Below, piece by piece: positions 22,496-35,599 of a stretch of 64,000 bases of DNA. Position 1 is the first letter of the stretch. Each line of letters opens with the position of its first letter. Both the position numbers and the translations under genes were made by a program. The DNA is from Panax quinquefolius (Eukaryota; Streptophyta; Magnoliopsida; Apiales; Araliaceae), in contig CM035170.1 of assembly GCA_020205615.1 (NCBI GenBank), positions 30,199,503 through 30,263,502 of the forward strand, given 5' to 3'. Under the pieces are notes generated by a model. The model was not told where the DNA came from. It did no database searches and saw only the letters and a list, made by a program, of their open reading frames with translations.

Positions 22496-22748
22496 CTCCC
22501 TCCGTCCCAGGATAAAAGTTCTGGTGGACTTTTCACGCATATTAAGAAGAGGAATAAAATGACAAAATTGTCCATAATAATGTCATTAAATATGGAGAGA
22601 GAATTAGAATAAGAAAAGTATGAGATATTTAATGTTACGGACATAATAAGAAAGAATGTGTAAAAGTTAGGTTATTAAAGGAAAGTAGACATTTAACATG
22701 GGACTACCCAAAATAGTAATAAAGACTTTTATCCTAGAACGGAGGGAG
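22496..22748. mobile_element. Second Stowaway-like MITE
   Basis: The left end is CTCCCTCCGTCCCAGGATAA and the right end reads ..TTATCCTAGAACGGAGGGAG, an inverted repeat of about 24 bp with a few mismatches. TA flanks both ends (22494-22495, 22749-22750). The length equals the first MITE (253 bp), but the interior differs, so it is another subfamily. Confidence 0.92.
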
Positions 22749-23310
22749 TAAAATATATATATACTACCAAAACTAAAAGTTATAATAGGAATAGTTTATA
22801 CCTTATTCCCTTGATTGTATGATGAAAAAGATGGTGACCCTTTCCTTCCTCTTGACAAAATCACAGAGATTGACTCTCTTCCTCACCAAGCTCTCCCTCT
22901 TTTTAAACTCTCTGTGTTTCTTCTTCTCACCCAACTCTCTGCTCTTAAGCCTTAGGAGAAATAAGACGCGAAGTAAGAAATAACCCAACTGATAATCGTG
23001 GTTATTAGTTAAAAAACCCAATGGGCGTCCGTTAGGATAAGCCAAAGGCCAGAAAGCCTAGTTTGGCTACCACATATTCCCCCAAATTAGATTATTTTTA
23101 TATTATTTATATTATATAATTTCATGTGTCACACCTTTAAATTAATTTAATTAACTCATACTTATAATTATAATAATTATAATTCCTATTGTAATATACA
23201 TAATAAATCCTTACATATCTAATTTAATTAATAAATTAGATCAAAATAGCATTTTATTTAATTTAATTATTTTCTTAAATATTATGCAATTGATTTAATT
23301 TAATTATTTC
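22749..23310 (-). repeat. LTR C1, part between the MITE and the solo LTR
   Basis: It has a pyrimidine-rich block (22840-22950, TCTCTTCCTC..CTTCTTCTCACC) and TTAAGCC..AGACGC wording that recurs in LTR C2 at 31575-31690. It ends with ATTTC, the left target duplication of the solo LTR. No gene is seen. Confidence 0.6.
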
Positions 23311-26300
23311 TGTGACGCCCCCAAAATTAGGTATACATCACCCATTCTGAGTCGGCAGATACATGGTACAAAATTCAAATACAACTTCATTTATATTAAT
23401 CTGCTGTTGGTGTCAGATAGAATACGACCACGATTAATCGTGAGTTTTAATACAAATGTATGTAACTCTCATGGTGCCTCGACCACAACCTTACAATGGT
23501 ACTTTACATAAAAGTATAGTCAAAAACTGTTTTAGAAATTAAAATCTTTGGGAAGTGCTCAAGGAAACCTTCGTACATGGGAGGTTATGCGTCTAGGTTA
23601 TAATAGATATCATATGGCCACAGAATTATCCTTGGTTGACCCAATAGACCCCAAAGAAAAATGAGAAGATTACTATCATCTTCTTTCCAATGGTGAGTCT
23701 TCTCTTGACATATAAATATCTCCGTTGTCTTCAAGTGAAAATTATATTTCACATAAACTTCAAGATCATATAGAAAGTGCCCGTAGATATACTCAGCAAG
23801 TGAATGCGCACAACCCTGTCTTATGATAACACGAGGTTGTATGTCATTAAACATCTTGTATAATAGTGGCAAAACACCCTTCTAAAGTTGGGTTCACCTC
23901 ACCCTATTTGATTGACCAAATATAACTACTAAATGTTCTATAGAATACAACACACTTTTTATCTTTGTTTAGGAGAGCCATCAACGCTTTAGAGACCTTT
24001 ATTTCTATTCCTCGTTATCGGGCTCGACCTAAGAACACTCTTACTGACAACACTCTTATTACACGAAAGGAATTGTGAAGTTAGAAAGGGTGAGCACAAC
24101 TAGCTTCAATAAAGAATATCATGACTAAAGATAATTAAATTATCAATAGCTTTCATCAATAATAAATCAGAGATTTGGAACATATGGTAGATGATAAAAC
24201 TTTTCAACCATAGTTGCAGCGGAATGAGCAATCCATTAGAAGAGTCAAATAGACCATAAGGTCTATTATCTTCTCTATGTTAAAAGTCCACCAATAATGT
24301 TTTATCCACATAAAATAAATCAACAGTTCCTGTCCACAATCATAGGAATAACTCATAATCATAATTGTGGTTCTAAATTCCTCTTCGCAACCAGGACGAA
24401 GATAATTTTCATCACCTATCTTCACCTGAAACATCAAAAATCATGGTTATACCAAATTAGAATTCATGCTCATAATCATACTAATAAATTCATCTTTGCA
24501 CTACGGCCAAAGATATTCATTAACAATTCATCTTTGCACTACATGCCAAAGATATACAACTGTATTTTAGAAGAGTCAAGTAGAGCATGATATCTACTAT
24601 CTTCTACTTAATTAAAAGTGTATAATAAATATTTTATCATCGAGACTCGACTTAATAAATAATCCACATCATCGAATCACCCCTGCACTACGGCCAAGGA
24701 TATTCGTTAATATCACATCCATAAATTTATATTTCATCGCTGAGACTCAGCTCGATAATCAATCCATATCACTGAATTATCCATGCACTACGACTAAGGA
24801 TATTCCTTAATATCACGACCACGAATTATCCATGCACTACGGGCTAAAGATAATCATGTTTTCATCAAATGTCATCATCATTCCATAAAACAATTCATCT
24901 TTGCACCCTTAGCCGAAGAGAATCCATAGTCATAATCAAACCAAAAATTGTCCATCAATGCACTACGGGCCAATGAGGACTTTTTCCACATCATTTGTAA
25001 CATTACGGTCATGATTATACTGAATAATCTCTGGTCATAATCATACCAAGTCCATCTATGCACTACGGCCAAAGATGACTTTCAACACAATATAAGCATG
25101 ATGAAGAGGACAATGATATAAGAATTAATCAAATGAGATAAATGATAAATATTAAACATTTATAATACAATTTATCCAGCGTTCAATAATAACGAAATGT
25201 TGTCAATCACTTAATAATCTCATAATCTAATATCATTAATATTATAATAATATTTTAATCATTTCTTAAACTTATAAATAATTTATTTCAATTGTTTACA
25301 CTTTATCAAATAATGCATTTCAAAAATGCCATACTCATAAGATTTCATAATCAATGATCAAATCCCTCATCAAAAATCTGCATATACCCTATATAGGATT
25401 CTCAAGCCATAAAATCCTATTTTTCCAATTTTATTACTTCACATAACATATTTAATTCATTTACTCATAACTAGTTTATTTTCATGAAAAATACCAAATC
25501 AGTCCCAAAAATATTTCTTTTCTGGGATTTAGCAGACTATAATCCCATCTTGAACATATATTTTTCTCAGAATTTTTAAAATTCATTTACTATTTTTTAT
25601 ATGGCTAAAACTTTCGAATATTTAGACATTTATCATAAATTGTACTTTTGTCCAAAAATTTCAAAATTTACAGGGTATACTCCTGTTATATACATGTACT
25701 CCCAATAAAAATTTTGCTAATTTTGGAGTTAACCACAAGGAGTTATAAAGGTTTACTTTTTAAATAGTCTTTTCCCATAAAATCCATAACTTTTAATCTA
25801 TACATCAAAAAAATGCCATTTTTGGACAAAATTTAGAAAACTCATCCAGTTATCATTTCAAATATTTCCAAAATTTTTGAGGGTCAGAAAAATTATGAAT
25901 TTGCCCCTGGCAGAAACCCCTTTTTAATGAAAATACTATTCGTATGAATACGGAAGATCATTCACCATGCATGTGGTAATCCACATAGACAGGTTATTCC
26001 AATAGACTAATAAAAAATGGAATAATGAAGGATTCACCATAAATGCGATAGATCGCAGACCTAACAGTTATTAAAACAGAATAATAAATAATGGAACCAG
26101 TCGGACGTAAGCGCACGATGTGATATTCCGATGAATAATAAATAATGGAACCGAGTCAGCATAAACGCATGCATAAGATGTTCCAATAGAATAATAAAGA
26201 TGCAGAACCAGTCCGAACGAAACGCATGCAGATGAGGATGTTCAACAGAGTAATAAAAATGGAATAATGAAGAATTTCACCAAGTATAGGGTAGCTTCAG

Positions 26301-27405
26301 CGATACAAAAGTTATTCAAACGAGTAATAATAAAGAATGGAATAAATGAAGTTCTCTTTATGAACACAAAAGAAATAATACCCCTTACTGAGTACAACAA
26401 ATAATATCCCCTACCTTAAAAAGAAACCGAATATAAGAGTAGGAAGGAGCGTAATACTTTTCTATAGCTTCTCTATAATTTCTCTCTCAGAGTTTGGTGA
26501 ATTAAGTAAGAAATAATGAAGGAATGAGCTTCTATTTATAGAAAAATAGATCGCATAGTAAATAACTCATGAACGTTCAGATTGATTTACTTTAATTTGA
26601 CGGTCCATATTTAAAGAAAATCTTTTAAATAAAATATAATATATTCTATTTATAATCTAATAAAACGAATAACTTTATAAAAGATTTTACTATGCAAACA
26701 CTATCGTGTACTATGCAAACACTATGCATAATAAAATATAATATATTCTAATTATTGTCTAATAAAATAGATAACTTTATAAAAGTATTACATTTTATAT
26801 AAAAAGATTTTACTATACAAAATCACTATGGCACTATACAACACTATGCATAATAAAATATAATATATTCTATTTATAGAATAAGCGTATAAAAGTATTA
26901 CATTTTATATAAAAAAATTTACTTTACAAAATACTATGCGCAGATATTTATAATACTATGCATAATAGAATATAATATATTCTATTTATAGAATAACTTT
27001 ATAAAAGTATTCTGTTTTATTACATTAATAATACCAATAAAACAAAACTGATTGACTTATCACGTAAGCATCAATAATCAATACCGTGTGCTACTATACA
27101 ACCACGCAGCGTACTGTTGTACTTTTTAACGGGTGTTTCAACAGATTAACAGTAAAACTTTCGTAGTTATTCTCATAAAAATATTTTTGTCATTTTCTTC
27201 ATCCCGATAATTACATTGCTATGGTCCACCAATGATTGTACCTTCGTACGGACATTCTCCGACAAAAAGAATATTATATATCAACTTGCTTAGTTTGCAA
27301 AAAAAAATTCACATATTACCCTTAACTTTAAACTTTTATCAATTTAACTATTTAACAAAATAGAAAAATTGAATACTTTTATTTCATAAAATTCGGGGTC
27401 TCACA
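23311..27405 (-). repeat. Solo family-A LTR, long variant (4.1 kb)
   Basis: It starts TGTGACGCCCCC and ends ..GGGGTCTCACA, flanked by the perfect duplication ATTTC (23306-23310, 27406-27410). No internal region is present, so it is a solo LTR left by LTR-LTR recombination. It is about 1.6 kb longer than other family-A LTRs. The excess includes extra copies of the GCACTACGGCCAA repeat region (24490-25080) and a block of about 780 bp (25140-25920) not seen in the others. A TATA box in reverse is at 26533-26540. Confidence 0.88.
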
Positions 27406-27410
27406 ATTTC

Positions 27411-27595
27411 CTTAAATTAAATCCTTCAAATAAAAATCACCATTATTCAATTTAATTAACATTAATAAATTTAGTTACTAAATTCTTTCACCATAATTCA
27501 TCAATTATTTATTTTTCTCAATAAATAAATTATTTAAAATATTTATTTAATTCAATAAATTTTTACATTAAATTACAAATTTCTCGATCGTTACA
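27411..27595 (-). repeat. LTR C1, 5' end
   Basis: It continues the LTR after the solo-LTR insertion and ends ..CGATCGTTACA, i.e. TGTAACGATCG in element sense. AT-rich ATTTATTTAATTCAATAAAT wording matches LTR C2 at 44690-44712. Confidence 0.7.
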
Positions 27596-27661
27596 TCTTT
27601 CCCTCCTTAAAAGGATTCTGTCCCCTGAATCACAACTCGATAAATTTAATCGTCACAAAAA
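27596..27661 (-). other. Scrap of a family-C element 3' end (purine tract region)
   Basis: CTTTCCCTCCTTAAAAGGATTC and GTCCCCTGAATC match the corresponding segment just inside LTR C2 (44745-44845). This is the last about 65 bp of an internal region in minus orientation, cut off where the family-A LTR begins. Confidence 0.65.
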
Positions 27662-30508
27662 TACCTGGTGGTAAAATAATAGTAATATGCGTGGTTGCAT
27701 AGTAGCACATGGTATTGATTATTGATGCTTGCGTAAGAAGCCACTTAGTTTATTCAATTATTGCTACAGTAGTTGCTGCATAATATCTCTCATATTATTG
27801 ATTCAATTATTGTTACAGTATCATTTGCATAATATTTATTATTAGTAAATCAATAATTAAGATGACAAAATTATTCATATTATTATTTGCAATATTGACG
27901 ATGTCTAGAAAGTTCTGTCGAGGAGAGGTTTGGTCACCAAATTGCTCGCCAATAAGGAGAAATCCTTATCGAAAAGCCCTCTCTTTCGTAGGAATGATTT
28001 GGTTGTTAAATATTGTGAGTTATACTATTAATGATGAATAATTGTTAATAGATTAAAAATGTGTTTATTAAAGATAAGTGATTTGTTATAAATATTTATT
28101 CAATTTTTGATATAAATAGAGGAGTTTGTTATGAGGTGTTTGTTATAAGTTTAGCTTATTATTCAATGAGGAGATGTGCTAATTTTTCAGACCGTTGGTT
28201 GAAGTTATAATAGTAAATCAATATGGATCGTTGGTTGAAAATATAATAGTAAATCAATATGGACCGCTGCTGGAAAGTTATAATAGTAAATCAATATGGA
28301 TCGCTGGTTTAAAGTTTTAATAGTAAATCAGTATGGACCGTTGCTTTAAGTTTTAATAGTAAATCAATATGGACCGTCCGTTTTAAAAGTAAATTATTCT
28401 AGGCCGTTCATGAATTAGTTACTATTCAGTCCTTTTTTCCTTTAAATAGAAGCTCATTCCTTCATTATTTCTTACAAATTCACTGAAACTCTAGAGAGCG
28501 AGAAGAAGAGTATTCTGCTACTACCCTACTTCAGTATTCAATCTTCTATTAAGGTAAGGGGTATTATTTATTTCATATTCGCTTATGATATTATTTTTCG
28601 TAATCGTAAGGAATATTATCTTCATTCAATATTTGTAAGGGATATTAATTGGTGTATTCATGAAGAGAGTTATTTTCTTTCAATACTCGTAAGGGATATT
28701 ATTTCTTTCGTATTCATGAAGAGAGTTATTTTCTTTTAATACTCGTAAGGGGTGTTATTTATTTCATATTCGCTTACGATATTATTTTTCGTATTCATAA
28801 GGAATATTATCTTCGTTTAATATTCGTAAGGGATATTATTTGTTATATTCGTAAGGGGTATTATTTATTTCGTATTCATGAAGAGAGTTATTTTCTTTCA
28901 ATACTCGTAAGGGTTGTTATTCCATTCTTTATTATTACATTGGAATAAACGCTCTCTATGGACTACCGTATGCATGGTGAAATCTTTTGTTATTCATTTT
29001 CTTTATTATTCGTTGGAATAACTCGCTCACTGTGGACTCACCGCATGCATGGTGAAATCTTTTGTTATTCCATTCTTTATTATTCTATGGGAATAACCTG
29101 TCTACGCGGACTACCGCATGCCTGGTGAATAACCCTTCATATTCAATTGTTATTAAATTATGGAAATGATCTATCTATGCGGACTACCGCATGACAGGTG
29201 TAAATCCATATGCAGTTTCGTATATTATTTCTTTCCATATTCTTAAATCTAAACTTACTATGGTAAGTATTGCTTCTATAATTCCTGAAATTAATGGAAT
29301 ATCCTTGAGTTTTGCGCTTCATCCAGTATCATTTCATTGGAATAATGATCTGAACTTTTTTATTAAATATCAATATTTTCACCCGGGGTACTATTCACGG
29401 GTTACTATTGACTCGATTACTATTCACCCGAGGATTCAGGGTACTTTTTATACCGAGTTACTATTCACAGGTTACTATTCACTCGGGTATTAATCACTCG
29501 AGTATTCGGGGCATTTTTCATGCCGGTGTACTATTCACGGGGTACTATAACCGAAGTACTATTCACGACAAAAATTGATTTCTTTTTTGTCCAAGATTAT
29601 TTTTGATACATGAATATTATTCTTGAATTTTACTCCACAAAGCAGTATCATGTTGACAATTTGTATATTTTTAAACTCTGGATAAATTTAAAGTCTTTAA
29701 TATTTATCCTTGATCTCGTTTGATTGAATTTTTATATCATTGTCATCATCCTCATGCTTATATTGTGATAAAAGTCATCTGTGGCTTACGTGCATAGACG
29801 TACTATTGATTGGTATAATTATGACCAGGGATTTTTCGGTATAATCATAACTGTAATGTTACAAATGATGTGATAAAAGTCCTCATTGGCCCGTAGTGCC
29901 TTGATGGACAGTTGTTGGTATGATCATGACCATTGATGATTACATGAATATCATTGGCCCGTAGTGAAGGGATGATTCGATGATGTGGTTTATTTATTGT
30001 CGAGTCAAATGATAAAGTTGATGAAAAACTTTTTAAATTATAGAAGATAGTAGATATCATGATCTACTTGACTCTTCTAATGGATTGCTTGTTCCGCTGC
30101 AGTTAAACTTGAAGTTTATTATATTTTATCAGTTTAACACTGTTGAAGGATAACAATAATTTATTCTGCATTATCTTAGTCATAATATTTCTTACTAGGC
30201 TAGTTGAGCTCACCCTTTTGCTTTCATTGTTCTCTTCAGGAAATGAGAACGTAGTCGGGACTAGTCGGGGAACAGAATGATGGTCCGAGATGGTGGCTAT
30301 AGTAGTCCTCACTATTTTATGAAATAGTGTGATAATAAATGTAATGAGGACTTCATTTGAGTTTGAATATTGTCTATGAGACAATATTCGTGTAAAAACT
30401 CTAAGCTACGCTGTTGTTATATTGTATAAAGGAAGTTTGTATTTGATTTATGTACCATGAATTTGGCAACTCAGAATGGGTGATGTATACCTGTTTTGGG
30501 GCATCACA
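27662..30508 (+). repeat. Family-A LTR (plus), 5'-truncated
   Basis: Its first bases align with A1 LTR position about 10137, so roughly 300 bp of the LTR start are missing. It then carries the hairpin array (three units at 28916, 28989 and 29063), TATGGACCG repeats (28190-28400), CGTAGTGC motifs (29880-29970) and the normal end ..GGGGCATCACA (30508). The TATA position reads TTTAAATA (28441), a decayed core. No internal region follows. Confidence 0.82.
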
Positions 30509-31573
30509 CCTTATATTTATGTTGAGTAAATTTTTGGTTCCTAACTTGACATCGTTTTACATGTTTCTAAAACTCTAATCTTTTATTGAGCAAGTTCCTG
30601 ATATTTGTTCTTTCCATTCAAAGCACAAACTGTTCAAGTTCGTTGTTTCAAATGAGATTTTCTAATTCTTTTGGATGTAGAACTTTGTATATACAATGTT
30701 TATTTAATCGTATATTGTTTATATTCAATCTTCGACTTAATTATTGTTGTTCAATCTCATATTATTGAGTTAAACCCTCGAATAGCAAATAAACCTTTAT
30801 TGGTTGGACTAATCCATAATTGATGAGTTTTCTAATATTCTAGAATCATTGTTAAGCTAGTTCTAAACTAAACTTTCTTTAGTGCGGAAATTCTAAAAGT
30901 CAAACTGAGATGAACAAACCTAATATAGGAAATTTTGTACGCGTTAGCGTTTAGATGTTTGTGCCCAATACATGGTATGAAGGGCTGATCCTCATAAGTA
31001 CGAAAGTAAAAGTCTGTATAGTCTAATGAATGTTAAAGGTTGGAGTAGAAATACTTAATAACCTTGGGACATAGTTCATGGTCTTAAAGATCCTCAGATA
31101 TAAACCACAAACTTGTTTACTAATGTTGACTCAAAGAACAAGTTCTTAATTATTCAGTATTCATTGTTTACTCTTATGTTACTGCTATTATCACTCTTTA
31201 TATCAGTGAGTAATTGTTTACTCACTCTTACATTTAACACTGCAACTAAAGTTGAGAAAATTGATGAATCGTCTTCTAGCAAGGGCAAGGGCAAGATGTC
31301 CAAATGATGAAGACTTGTTTGATTTTATTTAGTAGAATTTGGTTATGAGACTTATTTAATTATGTGATGTATTTCGCTGACTTATGTAATAATGAAATGT
31401 TAGATTACATGGGATTTGTTTTAAGATGATGTAACCCTTTAATGAGGAAGATTATTGTTTAAGTTATTTAAGTTATATCTTTATCCTTGATTATAGGTAG
31501 TTAGATGTAAATATTTTGGAAAGTGAGCACCAAATCATGTGGGATTTAAGTACCCGGATTTGGGGGTGTTACA
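30509..31573 (+). repeat. Family-C LTR, 3' part (plus)
   Basis: It is inversely homologous to 12686-13386 and ends ACCCGGATTTGGGGGTGTTACA at 31573, the expected GTTACA end of a TGTAAC-GTTACA LTR. The 5' part is missing; the family-A LTR ends immediately before it. Short open frames (30586-30768, 31113-31307) look fortuitous. Confidence 0.65.
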
Positions 31574-32066
31574 CCTTTCTTCTTCCTTCTTTCTTTTATC
31601 TCTTTTCTCTCTATTTTCTTCTCTGTTCTTCCTCTCTTCTATTCCTAGACTTAAGCCAAAAATTTAACTTAAAATAAAATAGACGCAAGAATAAAAACGA
31701 ACAAGTATCTAATACCCCTACTAAATATTATATTAGTTATGTTTTATTTTAAATTTAAAAGTCATACGACCTTGTTTGGCAAAACTAATTATAAATAACG
31801 ACTTAATCATTCCTTAAGCCTTGTTTGACAAAAATAAGATTAAAATAGGAATTTCAAAAGCTCCAAGGCCTTGTTTGTTGATAACACAAAATTAAAACTC
31901 CTTTAACTTATTTTAATAACTCATTTATAATATAGTTTATTATCACACTTTTTTTAATTAAATTCCCATATTAAAATTTAATTAAATCAAAGCTAATAAC
32001 AACGTATTAAATCAATTTGCCACAAAATTATAATTTCCTTATAATTTTATTTTATAATTTAGTACA
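31574..32066 (-). repeat. LTR C2, left part (minus), T2 3' LTR
   Basis: The pyrimidine-rich opening (CTTTCTTCTTCCTTC) and AGACTTAAGCC wording match LTR C1 at 22840-22970. The 3' end of the LTR is missing at 31574. It ends at the GTACA duplication of the Athila element (32062-32066) and resumes at 44405. Confidence 0.65.
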
Positions 32067-33618
32067 TGTTGCCTCTTTTTTAGTTCTAACAAAAGAGCTC
32101 TAACTCATGCCAGCATACATGTGTCAACAAGCAATACAGAGTAAGTCGAGTATCGATCCACGAAGAAAGTTGTCTAAATTAAACTATTATGCATCAACTA
32201 AATCACTATTTTTATATGCTTAAACTAATGCTTATAATTGTGAATTACTCTAAATGCAAATAATAACTAAAATAAGAATAATAATGTAATAAATCAAATC
32301 TGGAGATAATGGGATCCTAGCTTCATTTAACAGTTCATCTAATTACAACAATCATGCAAGATTGTTCACGTATCACAGAAAAGTAGCCAAGAGCACTAAT
32401 GTAGACATAACCATTTTTTAATGTATCATGACCTACTTACATAACATCCACATGCAATAGACACCATGTAATCATCAATAAAACCAATCGTATTATATTT
32501 CTATGTGAGATTGCAACAATATTGGATTTAAGCAAGGGACCTTATTTAACTCATACGGTGACACAGTATATGTCTATCTGATTCATGAAATACAAAGCTA
32601 AGCAAAACAGCCCCATATACTTATATTATCATGATTACAACCATACTCGCATGTTATTTTTCAATTCCATACAAGCACATTAAATGAATGGTGATCAATC
32701 ATTCATACATGCAAATCAACCATGATAGAAATTCCTTATAATACGCAAAACTGTCTAGCAATCAGGCCATAAGTTAGACTACGTATTAAACTCCGTTAGA
32801 ATCCCATAATGGAGTCTAGTTCATGACTGAACCAAAAGCCAATATGGGATCAAAGCAACGCATGGAAAATAAATAAGCAATTAAATTAGAGTAGATAGAA
32901 TTGATCAAACTCAATTGCTGATTATAATCCCAACGTAACGTTCAAATCCTCAATAATATGAAACAACATAAAAGCAAAACATCCACAATGACTGAATTCC
33001 AAAGAAGAAATAGAAAAATAAGAAATTTATGCTTGGTTTCACGTTGGAATTCTCTCCAAGTGTAAACCCTAGTTATCTCTTATGAAAAGTACGTAAAAAC
33101 TGAAGATAATCACGTCTGGTGCCAACCATAATCGTTTATACCAACTCAAAAACTTGAAATTTAAAAATTAAAATAAAGTCAATGACCTCGGTCGGCAGTA
33201 GCCTTGATCCACCCTGTAATTTCTTGGGGTGCTTGTGAATGGAAAGTCGGTCTGATCCAAGTAATGACACGGACGCACGTGTTGAAGCTTTGTTGGCCGC
33301 GCGACCGCGCGACTTCTGAACTGTACAACCTCAGGTTCTGCTACTACTTCTTCCTTGCCAAGCTGCTACTAATGCTTTGACATGCAACTTTTGCTCTATT
33401 GTTCACCACTTCTTAGCTTGTTTTGTCCACTGATCCTCATGTTGTGTCGTCATTTATCACATGCCATCTACCAATGCCCAGCTCATGCCATTTCCTGCAC
33501 TTTTGCACCAAAGGAGTTCTCAGTACATGCAACGCAAAATATTATGAAATGCAACTAAAAACACACTAAAATGTACGTGAATTGATGTCCAATAAGTAGG
33601 TATAAAACCCACTTATCA
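32067..33618 (-). repeat. Athila 3' LTR (1.55 kb)
   Basis: It aligns with 42838-44399 with scattered substitutions, several per hundred bases in the first 160 bp by eye. It contains the GAGTATCGATCCACG block seen near Athila LTR starts. A GC-rich patch GGCCGCGCGACCGCGCGAC is at 33295-33313. Confidence 0.92.
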
Positions 33619-34230
33619 AATACCCCCAAACTTGAACTATTGCTTGCCCTCAAGCAATGCATACTAATAAACACTGAAAATGCAACTACATGTTATGCAA
33701 CTAAATCATGATGCAAACTAGTCTCACATTGTTCCAGCTCTAACAGAATTTTAGTCTAAAATGCCTCAGCGAATTATCCAGATTCAAGAATACAAATTCA
33801 AACCAAACTATAGGCATAATATCATACACTCAAATAATTCATATATGTTATAAAGATGCTTTGTGTGTGTGTGTGTTGTGTTCACCAAAACTTGATTTAA
33901 GCAAAGAATATACCTGCTAAACTGCTCAAAATAGAAAATTACAGTCTAAAACAAGACTCATGTATACTTATGCAATAAAGACTGTTCCAATATATAAAAA
34001 CAAACTAAGGTTCGACAATGGGCTTAACTGCTTTATTGCTACTCACGAAGGCGATTTTTGCTCTTTCCCATGGTGTTTGTTGCTATTTTTTTTTCTTTTC
34101 TTTTCTTTTTCACACGACTGTGCAATGCCTCATTCCATTAGGCAAACACTGCTACCCCTTAGCGAGCTTTCAACCAACGACTCCTAGACCATGAAAGACC
34201 TTAGGGCGCTAGGTGTTAAGACACTCCTAC
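33619..34230 (-). other. Athila 3' non-coding region with purine tract
   Basis: ATACCCCCAAACTTG directly inside the LTR is, in element sense, the G-rich primer for plus-strand synthesis. The rest is non-coding, with a (GT)n run at 33862-33880 and a pyrimidine run at 34088-34112. It ends at the nested LTR insertion. Confidence 0.7.
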
Positions 34231-35550
34231 TGTGACACCCCCAAATCCGGGTTACTTGACCCTCGAGTTTGGTGTTCACGATCCATAATATAATACCATC
34301 TAACTACCCATTCAAATTATAATAGGAATACATAACTCATTAATATATGTTGTTAATACATAAGTCCCAGGTTCACTAACCTTAACATTACAGAAATACC
34401 CCTTAGATATACAAAAAGGGTTTACAATACAATATAACATAATAATAATAATATTGTTCATCATAACTAATTTATCACTATGCCTTTTCCTTTGTTCTTC
34501 TTCGCAACACCTTCTGCAACTTCGTCCCTAGCTGAAAAGTTTTATTTAGCAAGGGTGAGCAACAAGTTTGCCCCGTAAGTTAAGACATACAGTAAATGTA
34601 AATGCATAAATAACAAGTCTTTTCATATTCTATACAACAATAATCTGAATATGAAAGAGTACAACTCTTTCAAGGTTTTCTACGATATTCAAATGAATAA
34701 TCAAGAATTAATTCTACGAAATAGCAAAGTGGAATGTTTCCAGATTTATGTTGAGCGATCCGTTGGATCTTGAACTTCTCTTCTCGGGTATATATTAAAG
34801 TTTTACATTAACATATACGCAGGTGTATTAGATAAGCATAAAGATTAAATCATACCCCTCTGCAAGTACTTAGAGCCGGCCAACTCCTTGTACCCTATAT
34901 TATGCATAATACTTAAGTCACGCGCAATGGTTGAATATACGACTAAAAATGTTCCCTTTATATAAAAGGTTGTTCTTCTCAGTCTCAGAATCAAGATTTG
35001 ATTTAACAACGAAATTCAATGATTTCAATATCTAATCACTTCTCTTCTCTTCTCTTCTTAAACCTATCAAGTTTTCTTTTTTGATCTAGCTGATATAACT
35101 GGCATTGATCTATCAATAATAATTTAAATTCTCTTCTCTTCTCTTCTCGAACCTATCAAGTTCTAACAAATGTTCGTCTAGCCAGAATAATTAGCTAAGA
35201 CATTTCTCAACATAATTCGACAATAAATAGGAATTATATGTACTGTCAATTCTATCTTCTATGAATATGAATATCCAACAACAGTTATTCTACAAATGTA
35301 TATTTTCGAATCAGTAATTCAATTTGAATTATTAAACATGCACTAACTGCGAATAATCAACAATAAATCCCTGGACGTGGTATAATTAGCAATAATTAAC
35401 CACTATAATAAACTTACCTTCTGCGTTGATTACAGCTACACAATAAACTTATATGCATTTGAAAGACCTATAACCAATAATATCGGTCTCACAATTAGCA
35501 CAAGAATTCATAACATGTAACACTGTAATGCACAGTCAAACTTGTCCTAG
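34231..35550 (-). repeat. Nested LTR H inside the Athila post-pol region
   Basis: It begins TGTGACACCCCCAAATCCGGGT, a terminus also seen (with changes) at 51938 and in reverse at 31573. It interrupts Athila sequence recognisable on both sides. The right boundary is not resolved: CCTAC precedes the left end, and the nearest match, CCTAG, is at 35546-35550. It has two copies of a CTTCTCTTCTCTTCTCTTCT block about 90 bp apart (35040, 35131). It contains AGCAAGGGTGAGCAACAAG (34547). Confidence 0.65.
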
Positions 35551-35599
35551 CCACATTACCAAATAGCCACAATAGTGTTTATTAACAATATAAACACTT

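Noticed and set aside
22803..23045. 80-aa minus-strand frame rich in Lys and Arg
   Set aside because: It comes from the pyrimidine-rich part of LTR C1; composition alone explains it.
33960..34187. 75-aa frame with a Phe-rich hydrophobic run
   Set aside because: The run is the translated pyrimidine tract at 34088-34112, not a membrane protein.
34231..35550. Exact target duplication for LTR H
   Set aside because: CCTAC on the left has no perfect partner on the right; only CCTAG at 35546, and the adjoining bases do not give a proper LTR end, so the boundary is left open.
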